DNA of 64,000 nt from Pseudomonadota bacterium (GTDB lineage: Bacteria; Pseudomonadota; Alphaproteobacteria; Rhizobiales; Hyphomicrobiaceae): positions 62,001-126,000 of the forward strand of contig JAFECE010000009.1 of assembly GCA_018242295.1 (NCBI GenBank), read 5' to 3'. The translations under genes and the position numbers were made by a program. Of the stretch, positions 8,502-17,332 are shown piece by piece. Every line of letters starts with the position of its first letter. Positions within the stretch are counted from its first letter, which is position 1. The notes under the pieces were generated by a model that ran no database searches, had not been told where the DNA came from, and saw nothing but the letters and a program-made list of their open reading frames with translations.

Positions 8502-9284
8502 GTGAGCGTTTCGTCGCAAGATAAGGTTCCGGTGCAGACGCCGTCTGAGATTTGGAAGGGAGTCGCCGTCGCGATCAGCCTCGCCGTCGTGATCGTCGCA
8601 GCGGCGAAAGCCTCAGGCGATGTTGCAGCGCGCGTTTTCGACACGTGGAGCCAGATCAATGAGGCGCGCGCCTTCAAGGCTGGCGAACCCGAAGCCCTGC
8701 TGACGGGCCGCGTCGCCGCATCTCTCTTCGCCTTTCAGGCCGTGACGGTCGGCTCGCTGCTTTTACTTAACGCCTTTCGGCGCCGCGTCTCGGGCCTGCC
8801 GTTTTTGAACTTCGGCATGCCTCCCGGCGGCATCAAGACGCTTTTGCTCTCCATCGTTGCCCTGGCGGCGCTCGCCATGGTCTTCGCCTCCTGCGTTTTC
8901 TTCTTCGATCCGGAGGCGCTGAAACACGACCTGCAGCCCTTCTCCGAAATGATGACCTCGCGGACGTGGTGGCTCATCCTCATCGCGGCCGGGATCGGCG
9001 CCCCGCTTGCCGAAGAGTGCCTGTTCCGAGGCCTGCTCTTCAAAGCCCTGCGCCCGTCGCCGTTGGGATTTGCGGGCACCGCGTTCATCACCGCCATTAC
9101 GTGGGCAGTCCTGCACGCCAATTATTCGCTCTACGGCGTCGCCGCGATTACCCTGATCGGACTTTATCTGGCCTGGCTTCGCGAGCGCACCGGATCGCTA
9201 TTGACTCCAGTTATCTGTCATGGCGCCTACAACTCGTTGATCATTCTCGTGATGGCGTTCTCGGGCGGCGGCTCGCTCGGCTGA
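8502..9284 (+). CDS. CPBP-family intramembrane protease
   Basis: The 260-residue membrane protein has about six hydrophobic segments. It carries the family motifs: EECLFRG (EExxxR type) near residue 170, a His in the following helix (WAVLHANYS), and a His in the last helix (VICHGAYNS). These form the glutamate/histidine metal site of the CAAX-prenyl-protease/bacteriocin-processing (CPBP, Abi) family. Substrates in alphaproteobacteria are unknown. The start is a GTG at 8502. thyA follows 47 bases downstream. Confidence 0.88.
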   Translation: MSVSSQDKVPVQTPSEIWKGVAVAISLAVVIVAAAKASGDVAARVFDTWSQINEARAFKAGEPEALLTGRVAASLFAFQAVTVGSLLLLNAFRRRVSGLPFLNFGMPPGGIKTLLLSIVALAALAMVFASCVFFFDPEALKHDLQPFSEMMTSRTWWLILIAAGIGAPLAEECLFRGLLFKALRPSPLGFAGTAFITAITWAVLHANYSLYGVAAITLIGLYLAWLRERTGSLLTPVICHGAYNSLIILVMAFSGGGSLG

Positions 9285-9331
9285 GGCCACCGGGTTAGAT
9301 CCGCGGTCCAGAATCGATTATTGCTCTTGGG

Positions 9332-10126
9332 ATGCAACAATACCTCGACCTGCTGCGCCGCGTACGAACCGAAGGCGCGAAGAAAACCGACCGCACCGGC
9401 ACCGGCACGCTGTCGGTCTTTGGCCATCAAATGCGCTTCGACCTTTCCGAAGGTTTTCCGCTGGTCACGACGAAGAAGCTGCACCTGAAGTCGATCATCG
9501 TCGAGCTGCTCTGGTTTTTATCGGGCGCGACGAACACCCAGTATCTGAAAGAGCACGGCGTCAGCATCTGGGACGAATGGGCGGACGCCGAAGGCAACCT
9601 CGGTCCGGTCTACGGCAAGCAGTGGCGGAGTTGGGAAACCCCTGATGGCGCGACGATCGACCAGATCGCGACTGCCGTCTCCGATCTAAAGCGCAATCCG
9701 GATTCCCGCCGCATCATCGTGACGGCGTGGAATCCCGGCGACCTTTCGAAGATGGCGCTCGCGCCCTGCCATTGTCTCTTCCAGTTCTACGTCATCGACG
9801 GCAAGCTTTCCTGCCAGCTCTATCAGCGCTCGGCCGACGTGTTCCTCGGCGTGCCGTTCAACATCGCGAGCTACGCATTGCTGACGATGATGATGGCGCA
9901 GGTGACGGGCCTGAAGCCGGGAGACTTCGTGCACACCTTCGGCGATGCGCACCTGTATCTCAATCACCTCGAGCAGGCCGACTTGCAGTTGTCGCGCGCG
10001 CCGCGCCAGCTGCCTGAGATGAAAATAAATCCCGAGGTGTCGTCAATTTTCGATTTCAAATACGAAGACTTCGAACTCTCCGGCTACGACCCCTGGCCCC
10101 ACATCAAGGCGCCGGTTGCGGTTTAG
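9332..10126 (+). CDS. thyA: Thymidylate synthase
   Basis: ThyA methylates dUMP to dTMP using methylenetetrahydrofolate, releasing dihydrofolate. The 264-residue length is that of the E. coli enzyme. The catalytic cysteine lies in [13 protein letters not shown], and the phosphate-binding arginines in [12 protein letters not shown]; the folate site end KAPVAV is intact. folA, which recycles the dihydrofolate product, lies 0.7 kb downstream with a small lipoprotein and a repeat between them. Confidence 0.97.
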   Translation: MQQYLDLLRRVRTEGAKKTDRTGTGTLSVFGHQMRFDLSEGFPLVTTKKLHLKSIIVELLWFLSGATNTQYLKEHGVSIWDEWADAEGNLGPVYGKQWRSWETPDGATIDQIATAVSDLKRNPDSRRIIVTAWNPGDLSKMALAPCHCLFQFYVIDGKLSCQLYQRSADVFLGVPFNIASYALLTMMMAQVTGLKPGDFVHTFGDAHLYLNHLEQADLQLSRAPRQLPEMKINPEVSSIFDFKYEDFELSGYDPWPHIKAPVAV

Positions 10127-10217
10127 AACGCGATTTTCAGCCTGCTGAAGGCTAGACCCCGAGGCGTCCGTCTTCTAAACCTCATTTCAAGGATAATGGG
10201 GTTGGGGGAGGCCGGGG

Positions 10218-10628
10218 ATGGGGAAGCTGAGCACAGTAGCGTGTGCTGTTTTATGCGCCGCACAATTTCCGGGATGTGCGACCATTACAAAAGGTACGAC
10301 GCAAGCAGTCGCGATCGACACTCCCGGCGCCGCTGGCGCGACGTGCACACTGACCTCGCCGGGAATCGGCTCCAAAAGTATCGTGACGCCCGCGAGCCTA
10401 GTGTTGGATAAGAGCCAGCAAAATATATCGGTGACGTGCAAGAAAAAATGTTTTCAGGACGCAGTGGGCATCATTCCCTCGTACACTGAGACCATGACAG
10501 CCGGAAATGTTTTGGTTGGCGGCGTCGTCGGATTGGGAGTCGATGCCATGAGCGGCGCAATGAACAAATACGTCGACAACAACCAGTTCGCGATGGTCCC
10601 TATTCAGGGATGCAAGCCAGAAATCTAG
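10218..10628 (+). CDS. Putative lipoprotein, unknown function
   Basis: The 136-residue protein begins MGKLSTVACAVLCAAQFPGCATITKGTTQ, a signal sequence with a lipobox-like FPGC, so it is probably lipid-anchored after cleavage at Cys20. The mature part has a CATITKGTTQxVxIxTPG pattern, common in small proteobacterial envelope lipoproteins, and a glycine-rich hydrophobic segment (LVGGVVGLGVDAMSG) near residue 100. It sits between thyA and folA but shows no functional link to folate metabolism. Confidence 0.7.
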   Translation: MGKLSTVACAVLCAAQFPGCATITKGTTQAVAIDTPGAAGATCTLTSPGIGSKSIVTPASLVLDKSQQNISVTCKKKCFQDAVGIIPSYTETMTAGNVLVGGVVGLGVDAMSGAMNKYVDNNQFAMVPIQGCKPEI

Positions 10629-10670
10629 GTGCATTGAAAGTTTGACTTGTCGTCGCCGTTTCCGCCTTTC

Positions 10671-10816
10671 GTCATCCTCGGCCGAGCGCGGCGCAGTCGC
10701 GTCAAAGGCCGGGGATCCAGCGTAAGAATCGCCGAAGGCGCAAATAGAGTGTCTCCGACGGCTCTTACGCTAGATCCCCGAACGTCCTCGCGATGCTAGT
10801 CCGTTCGAGGATGACG
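10671..10816. repeat. Palindromic repeat, family A, copy 1
   Basis: This 146-bp element starts GTCATCCTCG and ends CGAGGATGAC. Nested inside are a second pair of arms, GGGGATCCAGCGTAAG and CTTACGCTAGATCCCC. The same arrangement recurs at 28167-28306 and 43651-43795. As RNA or single-stranded DNA it would fold into one long interrupted hairpin. No flanking duplication is obvious. Confidence 0.85.
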
Positions 10817-10854
10817 AATTTGCTTCTTGCGGCGGTCGTTGCTATGCGGTCGCC

Positions 10855-11379
10855 ATGAATGAAATCACTGTTTCACTGATTGTCGCCGTCTCCGAGAACG
10901 GCGTTATCGGCCGCGATGGCGGCTTGCCGTGGCGGCTCTCGTCAGACCTGAAGACCTTTCGCCGTCTGACGATGGATAAGCCCATTATCATGGGTCGCAA
11001 AACTTTCCAGTCGATCGGCAAGCCGCTCGACGGCCGCGACAACATCGTCGTCACGCGCGACCCGTCGTTCGAGGTTTCGGGCGTATCGGCATGCGATACT
11101 GTGCGCGACGCGCTGATCCTCGCCCGCGTTCTCGCGAGGACCCGCGGCGCCGAGGAAATCATGGTTATCGGCGGTGCCGGTGTCTATGATGTCGCGCTTC
11201 CCGTTGCAGATCGCATCTATCTGACGCGCGTGCACGCGGTCGTTGAAGGCGACCGCCACTTCGCAGCCCTCGATGCATCCGAATGGATCGAGGTGAGCCG
11301 CGAAGAGTTGCCGAAGGGCCCGCGCGACGATCATGCCTCGACGCTTTACGTTTACGACCGCCGGATCGCAAAAGCATGA
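10855..11379 (+). CDS. folA: Dihydrofolate reductase
   Basis: DHFR reduces dihydrofolate to tetrahydrofolate with NADPH. The 174-residue protein shows the N-terminal active site (VSLIVAVSENGVIGRDGGLPWRL, with the Trp/Pro pair and the loop acidic residue replaced by the usual DLKTFRR helix start), the NADPH-binding IIMGRKTFQSIGKPL, and IMVIGGAGVYDVAL. It completes a thymidylate pair with thyA upstream. The next gene cluster, hflKC, begins 246 bases downstream. Confidence 0.95.
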   Translation: MNEITVSLIVAVSENGVIGRDGGLPWRLSSDLKTFRRLTMDKPIIMGRKTFQSIGKPLDGRDNIVVTRDPSFEVSGVSACDTVRDALILARVLARTRGAEEIMVIGGAGVYDVALPVADRIYLTRVHAVVEGDRHFAALDASEWIEVSREELPKGPRDDHASTLYVYDRRIAKA

Positions 11380-11625
11380 GGCTTTGCGGCCCCGAAGCCC
11401 TTGAAGCGGTGCCACAAAGCCCCAAATTGCAGATTAGCCAATTTAAGCGGAATTTGCGATCAATCGGGCACTGCCCTATAAGCTCCCGCAAAATCTGTTT
11501 TTACGGCGTGGCTCAAGCCTTTGCAGGCATGACTAACGTCCGGCGACAGCCAAACGTTGCCGGCATCTTCAAAGCGGGGGTCACGATTTCACTTTTCAGC
11601 TCAAATGCAAATGAGGCCCTGAGTT

Positions 11626-12825
11626 ATGCCCTGGACTAATCAAGGCGGTGGCGGCAGCCCCGGTGGGAACGGCGGCCGCAAGGGCGGCGGCGGTCCATGG
11701 GGCCAAGGGCCATGGGGTCCATCCGGTGGCGGCGGGGGCGGCGGTAAGGAACCCCCTGATCTCGACGAGATTCTGCGGCGCGGCCAGGATCGCGTGCGCA
11801 AGGTGATGCGCGGCGGTGGCGGCAACGGCAATGGCGGCGACGGCTTCGGCGGCGGCGTACCAAAACCCTTCATCTTTTTCATCGCGATGCTGCTTCTCGC
11901 AGGCGTCGCGTTCTATGGCTTCTTCTTCCGCGTCAATCCGGACGAGCAGGGCATCGTCCTCCGCTTCGGCAAGTTCGACCGTTGGGAACCGTCGGGCCTG
12001 CATTTCCGCTGGCCCTATCCGATTGAGGAAGTCCGCCTGCCGAAGGTCACGCAGCAGCGTACGATCGAGGTCGGCGCCGGTCGCAGCGTCATCGGCGGCC
12101 AGGACAGCGGTTTGATGCTGACGGGCGACGGCAGCGTCGTCGACGTGCGCTTCGTCGTCTTCTGGCGCATCAGCCCGGAATCGGATGCCGCGACAGGCGA
12201 GACGGGCGTCGAGCAATATCTCTTCAACATCGCCCAGCCCGAGACGACCGTTCGCGAGGTCGCCGAAAGCGCGATGCGTGAGGTCGTCGGCCAGTCGAAC
12301 CTCCAGCCGCTTCTGACGGGCGGCCGTCAAAAGACGCAGGAAGACGTTCGCAACCTGATGCAGAAGACGCTCGATTACTATCGCTCGGGCATCAAGATCG
12401 ATCAGATCCAGCTCAAGGAAGTCGACCCGCCGGCGGAAGTCATCGGTTCATTCCGCGAAGTTGCGGCGGCCGGTCAGGAGAAGGAAACGCTGATCAAGCA
12501 GGCGCAAACCTATCAGGATCAGGTGACGCCGCGTGCCCACGGCGACGCCGACCGCATCATCGCGGCCGCCGAGGGCTACCGTGATCAGACGGTCGCCGAG
12601 GCGACGGGTCAGGCTGCCCGCTTCCTCAAGGTTTACGACGAATACAAGAAGGCGCCCGACGTGACACGCGAACGGCTCTATCTCGAAATGCAGGAACGCG
12701 TTCTGTCGGGAGCTGACAAGATCATTCTCGATCAGAAGAACACCGGACAGGGCGTTGTGCCGTTCCTGCCGCTGGAGCAGCTCCAGAGACCGCGCGACCA
12801 GCAACAGACCGACGGAGCGAAATAA
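11626..12825 (+). CDS. hflK: FtsH protease modulator HflK
   Basis: HflK is an SPFH/prohibitin-type membrane protein that forms a large cage with HflC around FtsH. The 399-residue product has a glycine-rich N-terminal tail (about residues 5-75), one transmembrane segment (FIFFIAMLLLAGVAFYGFFF, about 84-103), then the SPFH domain (NPDEQGIVLRFGKFDRWEPS, GLHFRWPYPIEEV) and a long helical part. Its stop codon is one base from the hflC start, so the two are coupled. Confidence 0.96.
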   Translation: MPWTNQGGGGSPGGNGGRKGGGGPWGQGPWGPSGGGGGGGKEPPDLDEILRRGQDRVRKVMRGGGGNGNGGDGFGGGVPKPFIFFIAMLLLAGVAFYGFFFRVNPDEQGIVLRFGKFDRWEPSGLHFRWPYPIEEVRLPKVTQQRTIEVGAGRSVIGGQDSGLMLTGDGSVVDVRFVVFWRISPESDAATGETGVEQYLFNIAQPETTVREVAESAMREVVGQSNLQPLLTGGRQKTQEDVRNLMQKTLDYYRSGIKIDQIQLKEVDPPAEVIGSFREVAAAGQEKETLIKQAQTYQDQVTPRAHGDADRIIAAAEGYRDQTVAEATGQAARFLKVYDEYKKAPDVTRERLYLEMQERVLSGADKIILDQKNTGQGVVPFLPLEQLQRPRDQQQTDGAK

Positions 12826-12826
12826 T

Positions 12827-13726
12827 ATGCGCGCGTTCTTCGCATTTATCCTGACCGTTCTCGGTCTCGCCGCGTTGGCGCTCTATGCCTCCGCATTCAT
12901 CGTCCATCAGAACGAGCAGGCGCTCGTGCTCCGCTTCGGTAATCCGCAGCAGGCGATCACGACGCCGGGTCTCAAGTGGAAGGTGCCGTTCATCGACACC
13001 GTCGAAAAGTTCGACAAGCGCATCCTCGATCTCGATACGACCGAGCAGGAAGTGACAGCGTCGGATCAGCAGCGGCTGATCGTCGACGCTTACGCCCGCT
13101 ATCGCATCATCGACCAGCTGAAGTTCTATCAGAACGTCCGCTACGAGGATCGTGTCCGCGAGGTCGTCGGCCCGCTGATCGAATCCGAGATCCGCCGCGT
13201 TCTTGGCTCTGCAACTCTGCAGGAAGTGGTCAAGGACAAGCGCGAGAGTCTGATGAAGCAGATCGCAGCGCAGGTGAACAAGGAAGGCCGCGACTACGGT
13301 CTCGAAGTCGTCGACGTGCGCATCAAGCGCGCCGACCTTCCGAAGGAAAACCTGGTTAAGGTCTATGACCGGATGCGGGCCGACCGTGTTCGCGAAGCGA
13401 CCGAGCTGCGCGCCCAGGGTGAAGCGGAAAGCAACCGCATCCGCGCCAACGCCGACAAGGACGTGACGATCATCAAGGCGACGGCTACGCAGAAGTCCGA
13501 CGAAATCCGTGGTGACGGCGAAGCCGAGCGCAGCCGGATCTTCGCGGATGCCTTCGGCAAGGACCCTGAATTTTTCCGGTTCTATCGTTCGATGCAGGCC
13601 TACACGTCGGCCATCAAGCCTGACGACACGCGCATGCTGTTATCGCCGGACAGCCAGTTCTTCCGGTATTTTCAGGACCCTAACGGCAAGGCACCAGCCG
13701 CGCCGGCGCCGTCCGCCGAGCGATGA
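12827..13726 (+). CDS. hflC: FtsH protease modulator HflC
   Basis: The 299-residue partner of HflK starts MRAFFAFILTVLGLAALALY, its membrane anchor, followed by the SPFH domain (HQNEQALVLRFGNP, TPGLKWKVPFIDTV) and a helical region with GEAESNRIRANADKD. I chose the ATG at 12827, one base after the hflK stop; the longer upstream frame overlaps hflK. It ends in a 4-base ATGA overlap with a DUF2065 gene, making a three-gene operon. Confidence 0.96.
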   Translation: MRAFFAFILTVLGLAALALYASAFIVHQNEQALVLRFGNPQQAITTPGLKWKVPFIDTVEKFDKRILDLDTTEQEVTASDQQRLIVDAYARYRIIDQLKFYQNVRYEDRVREVVGPLIESEIRRVLGSATLQEVVKDKRESLMKQIAAQVNKEGRDYGLEVVDVRIKRADLPKENLVKVYDRMRADRVREATELRAQGEAESNRIRANADKDVTIIKATATQKSDEIRGDGEAERSRIFADAFGKDPEFFRFYRSMQAYTSAIKPDDTRMLLSPDSQFFRYFQDPNGKAPAAPAPSAER

Positions 13727-13908
13727 ACGATCTTCTCGCCGGATTAGGCATCGCCCTCGTGCTCGAGGGCCTGCTTTGGGCCGCCGCGCCTCACCAGGCG
13801 CGGCGGGCCGTTGAAGAAATTGCAAGTTTAAATACCAACCGGATCCAGGTTTGCGCCGTCGCCGCCGTGGCGCTCGGCGTTTTTGTCGTTTGGCTGGCAC
13901 GGGGATAA
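13723..13908 (+). CDS. DUF2065 (YjeT-like) small membrane protein
   Basis: The 61-residue protein has two hydrophobic helices (LLAGLGIALVLEGLLWAAAP and VCAVAAVALGVFVVWLARG) separated by a short polar turn with ARRAVEEI. This matches DUF2065, small inner-membrane proteins commonly encoded next to hflC. The ATGA overlap with hflC indicates coupled translation. Its function is unknown; a role in the HflKC-FtsH complex is suggested only by position. Confidence 0.85.
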   Translation: MNDLLAGLGIALVLEGLLWAAAPHQARRAVEEIASLNTNRIQVCAVAAVALGVFVVWLARG

Positions 13909-13930
13909 GCCGCACGGCCAGCTTATCCCC
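13901..13930 (+). terminator. Stem-loop at the end of the hflKC operon
   Basis: A perfect 10-bp stem (GGGGATAAGC with GCTTATCCCC) and a 10-base loop overlap the DUF2065 stop codon. No T-run follows, so it may be an mRNA 3' end stabiliser or an attenuating hairpin and not a simple terminator. Confidence 0.5.
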
Positions 13931-14064
13931 GCCGCACGCCGGTGTGCTAACGTCGCCATGTTGACGCTCGGATGTTGCGCCAATAACGCCTGTCCGGCTG
14001 AATCCGGTCCCCTGGAACGGGGCCGAATTGGCATGCGACCCGATCTGATCCTGGAGCCCTCGCG

Positions 14065-15531
14065 ATGATCAATAGACCTTCGGCACTTTTTGTCGGTATT
14101 GGCTTCGTCGCGTTGCTGATCGCCGGAGCGGCAACGCCGGCTCTCGCCGAATTCGCTAACGGGCCGCAGTCCGTTGCGCCGCTCGCCAAGCGCCTCTCCG
14201 ATGCCGTCGTCAACATCGCGACCTCGCAAACCGTCAAAGGCCCGGCTGGCGTCCCCTTGCCGAAGGTACCGAAGGGGGCGCCCTTCGAAGATTTCTTCGA
14301 CGACTTCTTCAATAAGCGCGGCGGCGTGCCCCACGGCGATCGCAAAATTTCCTCGCTCGGCTCGGGTTTCGTGGTCGACGGCAAGGAAGGCCTGATCGTC
14401 ACCAACAATCACGTCATCGAAGGTGCCGAGGAGATCGACATCAATTTCCACGACGGCTCGAAGCTCGTCGTCGACAAGATCCTCGGCCGCGATACCAAGG
14501 CCGACCTCGCGCTGCTGAAGGTCTCGCCGAAGAAGCCGCTCGCCGACGTGAAATTCGGCTCCTCCGCCGATATCGAAGTCGGCGATTGGGTGCTGGCCAT
14601 CGGTAACCCGTTTGGCCTCGGCGGCTCCGTTTCGGTCGGTATCATCTCGGCGAAAAGCCGCGATATCAATTCCGGCCCCTATGACGATTATCTGCAGACC
14701 GATGCCGCGATCAACAAAGGCAACTCGGGCGGCCCGCTGTTCAACATGAACGGCGAGGTGATCGGCGTGAACACCGCGATCATCTCTCCGACCGGCGGCT
14801 CGATCGGCATCGGCTTCGCCGTTCCTTCCGATACCGTCTCGAAAGTCATCGCGCAGCTGAAGCAGTATGGCGAAGTGCGGCGCGGCTGGCTCGGCGTCAA
14901 AATCCAGACGGTCACCGGCGACATCGCCGAGACGCTGGGATTGCCGGAAAACACGGGCGCACTCGTCGCCGCCGTAACGCCCGACAGTCCCGCATCGAAA
15001 GCCGGACTTGTCGCCGGCGACGTCATTTTGAAGTTCGACGGCAAGGACGTGACGAGCATGCGCGGCCTGCCGAAGATGGTCGCCCAGGCCGCTGTCGGCC
15101 AAGCGGTCGACATCGAGCTTTTGCGCAAAGGTCAGAAGCAGAACACGCAAGTGACTGTCGGACGCCTCGAGGACGACGATGACAATGCGAGCGACCTGAA
15201 GACCGACACCGGCAAAGACGACGACCCGAAGGGTTCGGCCATCATCGGCTTGCAGCTTTCGCCCCTGAACGATGATCTGCGCAAGAAATACAACCTGGAC
15301 GACAAGATCAAAGGCGTGGTCGTCGAAGCGGTCGATCCGCAGAGCCCCGCCGCCAGCAAGGGCCTGAAAGTGGGCGATGTCATTGTCGAGGCGGCGCAGG
15401 ACAGCGTCTCCGAACCCGACGACGTCGCGAAGAGCATCGAGAAGGTCAAGAAGGCCGGCCGCAAAGCCGTTCTGCTCCGTGTCGAGAATGGCAAAGGCGA
15501 CCTCCGCTTCGTCGCAGTGCCCGTGTCATGA
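14065..15531 (+). CDS. degP: DegP/HtrA-type periplasmic serine protease
   Basis: This Do-family protease degrades misfolded envelope proteins. The 488-residue product has a signal peptide (ending TPALAEFA), a trypsin-like domain with His in TNNHVIEGA, Asp in TKADLALLKV and Ser in NKGNSGGPLF, then two PDZ domains (about residues 270-365 and 395-485, with GWLGVKIQ and GLKVGDVIVEA). An acidic linker rich in Asp separates the PDZ domains. It stands downstream of hflKC with about 155 bases between, a neighbourhood common in alphaproteobacteria. Confidence 0.95.
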   Translation: MINRPSALFVGIGFVALLIAGAATPALAEFANGPQSVAPLAKRLSDAVVNIATSQTVKGPAGVPLPKVPKGAPFEDFFDDFFNKRGGVPHGDRKISSLGSGFVVDGKEGLIVTNNHVIEGAEEIDINFHDGSKLVVDKILGRDTKADLALLKVSPKKPLADVKFGSSADIEVGDWVLAIGNPFGLGGSVSVGIISAKSRDINSGPYDDYLQTDAAINKGNSGGPLFNMNGEVIGVNTAIISPTGGSIGIGFAVPSDTVSKVIAQLKQYGEVRRGWLGVKIQTVTGDIAETLGLPENTGALVAAVTPDSPASKAGLVAGDVILKFDGKDVTSMRGLPKMVAQAAVGQAVDIELLRKGQKQNTQVTVGRLEDDDDNASDLKTDTGKDDDPKGSAIIGLQLSPLNDDLRKKYNLDDKIKGVVVEAVDPQSPAASKGLKVGDVIVEAAQDSVSEPDDVAKSIEKVKKAGRKAVLLRVENGKGDLRFVAVPVS

Positions 15532-15575
15532 TCCGCGTGCTATCGCAGTCAGAAATTCTCTTCAGGAGGTAATTC

Positions 15576-16289
15576 GTGTCCAACGGTCACGGCATTCTCG
15601 ATACGATCTTCGACCAGCTATCGCCCGTGCATCCCGATGGACACAAGTTCGTTGCCATTGGCGCGGCGGTGACGCTGCTGTTCTTCTTCCTCTATCCGCC
15701 GCTCGGCTGGCTCTGCGCCGGCATCACCGCCTGGATCATCTACTTCTTCCGCGATCCGCAGCGCGTCACGCCGCTACGGCCGGGCCTGGTCGTATCCGCC
15801 GCTGACGGCAAGATCTCCGGCATTGAGAAGGTCGTGCCCCCCGTCGAGCTCGGCATGGGACCGGAGCCGCGGACCCGGATTTCGACGTTCCTCTCCGTGT
15901 TCGACGTTCACATCAATCGCGCTCCCGTTGCCGGCCGCGTCCTGAAATCGGTCTACGTCCCCGGCACCTTTGTGAACGCGGCCCTCGACAAGGCCAGCGA
16001 AGACAACGAGCGCCGCCTTATCGTCATCGAGACCCCAGATGGGGGCGACGTCGGCGTGGTCCAGATCGCCGGGCTTGTCGCCCGGCGCATCGTGACGTTT
16101 GTCGAGGTTGGCGATGCGGTTGGCGTGGGCCAGCGGTTCGGCCTGATCCGCTTTGGGTCGCGCGTGGACGTTTATCTGCCACCCGGCAAAACGGCACTTG
16201 TTAGTGTTGGACAACGTGCGATTGCAGGCGAGACGGTTTTGGCAGATCTTCAGTCCGTCGAACCGGAACGCGAGTCGCGCCGCGCCTGA
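15576..16289 (+). CDS. psd: Phosphatidylserine decarboxylase proenzyme (short form)
   Basis: The enzyme converts phosphatidylserine to phosphatidylethanolamine. The 237-residue protein is the short bacterial type with two N-terminal hydrophobic stretches. The self-cleavage site is in [13 protein letters not shown], where the Ser would become the pyruvoyl group; the histidine of [12 protein letters not shown] is also present. The start is a GTG at 15576 with a strong AGGAGGT upstream. pssA, which makes its substrate, follows 48 bases later. Confidence 0.95.
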   Translation: MSNGHGILDTIFDQLSPVHPDGHKFVAIGAAVTLLFFFLYPPLGWLCAGITAWIIYFFRDPQRVTPLRPGLVVSAADGKISGIEKVVPPVELGMGPEPRTRISTFLSVFDVHINRAPVAGRVLKSVYVPGTFVNAALDKASEDNERRLIVIETPDGGDVGVVQIAGLVARRIVTFVEVGDAVGVGQRFGLIRFGSRVDVYLPPGKTALVSVGQRAIAGETVLADLQSVEPERESRRA

Positions 16290-16337
16290 TCTAGGGCGCG
16301 CCGTTGCAACTCAGGCGAAGGCCATAAGGAGCCTGCC

Positions 16338-17285
16338 ATGGATACGGATGAGCCATTCATCGAGACCGAAACGCGCCGCCGCAGACGCCGGTCTCTGTTT
16401 CGTCACCGGCGCGTTCCGGTCCGGATGCTCGTGCCAAATTTCTTCACGCTCCTCGGCCTTTGCGCCGGCCTGACGTCGATCCGCATGGGCATCGAGGGCC
16501 GTTACGATCTGGCGCTCGCAGCGATCGTCTTTGCCGCCTGCCTCGATGGCATTGATGGCCGCATCGCGCGCCTCTTGAAAGCATCCTCGCGCTTCGGCGC
16601 CGAACTCGACAGCCTCGCCGACTTCGTGAACTTTGGCGTCGCGCCCGCGTTCCTGATTTTCAATTGGGGATTGGGCGACTTGAAGAGCGCCGGCTGGATC
16701 TGCGTCATGATCTTCGCGCTGGCTTCCGCGCTCCGCCTCGCGCGCTTCAATGCGGCGCTCGACGACGACAAGCCGAAATGGCAATCGAACTACTTCATGG
16801 GCATGCCGACGCCTGCGGCCGCCATTGCGGTTCTGCTGCCGCTCTATCTCGACCAGCTCGGCCTCACCGACATCAAGGCGCAGTGGTCGCTGAAGATCGT
16901 GCTCGTCTACACGGTATTCATCGCCTTCATGATGGTGTCGTCGATCCCGACTTATTCGGGCAAGCTCGTCGGTGAGCGCGTCGGACGTGAGTGGGTGCTA
17001 CCGATCTTCGTCGTCGCCATCGGCATCGTCGCGTTCCTGTTCACGTATCCCTACGAAACGCTGACGGCGCTGACGCTCCTGTATCTCGGCTTCATTCCGG
17101 CGAGCTCGCGAAACTTCCGCGACCGCAGTGAGGGAGAGAGTGCCGCCGCAGCAGCAGCTGCGGCAGAGGCGCCACCTGCCGGGAGCGACGCGCCAGCGGG
17201 GCAGCAAAACAGCGGCGAGCAAAGCGCAGGACAGCAGAATTCAGGGCGGATTTTCACCTTCCGCCCGACCGACCCGCCGAAGTAG
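16338..17285 (+). CDS. pssA: CDP-diacylglycerol-serine O-phosphatidyltransferase
   Basis: PssA makes phosphatidylserine from CDP-diacylglycerol and serine. The 315-residue membrane protein has a basic N-terminus (RRRRRRSLFRHRR) and the CDP-alcohol phosphotransferase motif DGIDGRIAR...GAELDSLADF with all acidic residues, followed by several hydrophobic helices. The last 60 residues form an Ala/Pro/Gln-rich, low-complexity tail with a duplicated QQNSG unit; this is unusual and probably disordered. psd and pssA form a two-gene unit for phosphatidylethanolamine synthesis. Confidence 0.95.
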   Translation: MDTDEPFIETETRRRRRRSLFRHRRVPVRMLVPNFFTLLGLCAGLTSIRMGIEGRYDLALAAIVFAACLDGIDGRIARLLKASSRFGAELDSLADFVNFGVAPAFLIFNWGLGDLKSAGWICVMIFALASALRLARFNAALDDDKPKWQSNYFMGMPTPAAAIAVLLPLYLDQLGLTDIKAQWSLKIVLVYTVFIAFMMVSSIPTYSGKLVGERVGREWVLPIFVVAIGIVAFLFTYPYETLTALTLLYLGFIPASSRNFRDRSEGESAAAAAAAAEAPPAGSDAPAGQQNSGEQSAGQQNSGRIFTFRPTDPPK

Positions 17286-17332
17286 CGCGCTGGCGGCCGG
17301 CTCGCGGAACGCGAGTCGCCAGCGCCAGATGC

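Noticed and set aside
13828-15150. 440-residue minus-strand frame opposite degP
   Set aside because: Asp/Arg/His-rich translation typical of the frame opposite a high-GC gene; degP is certain.
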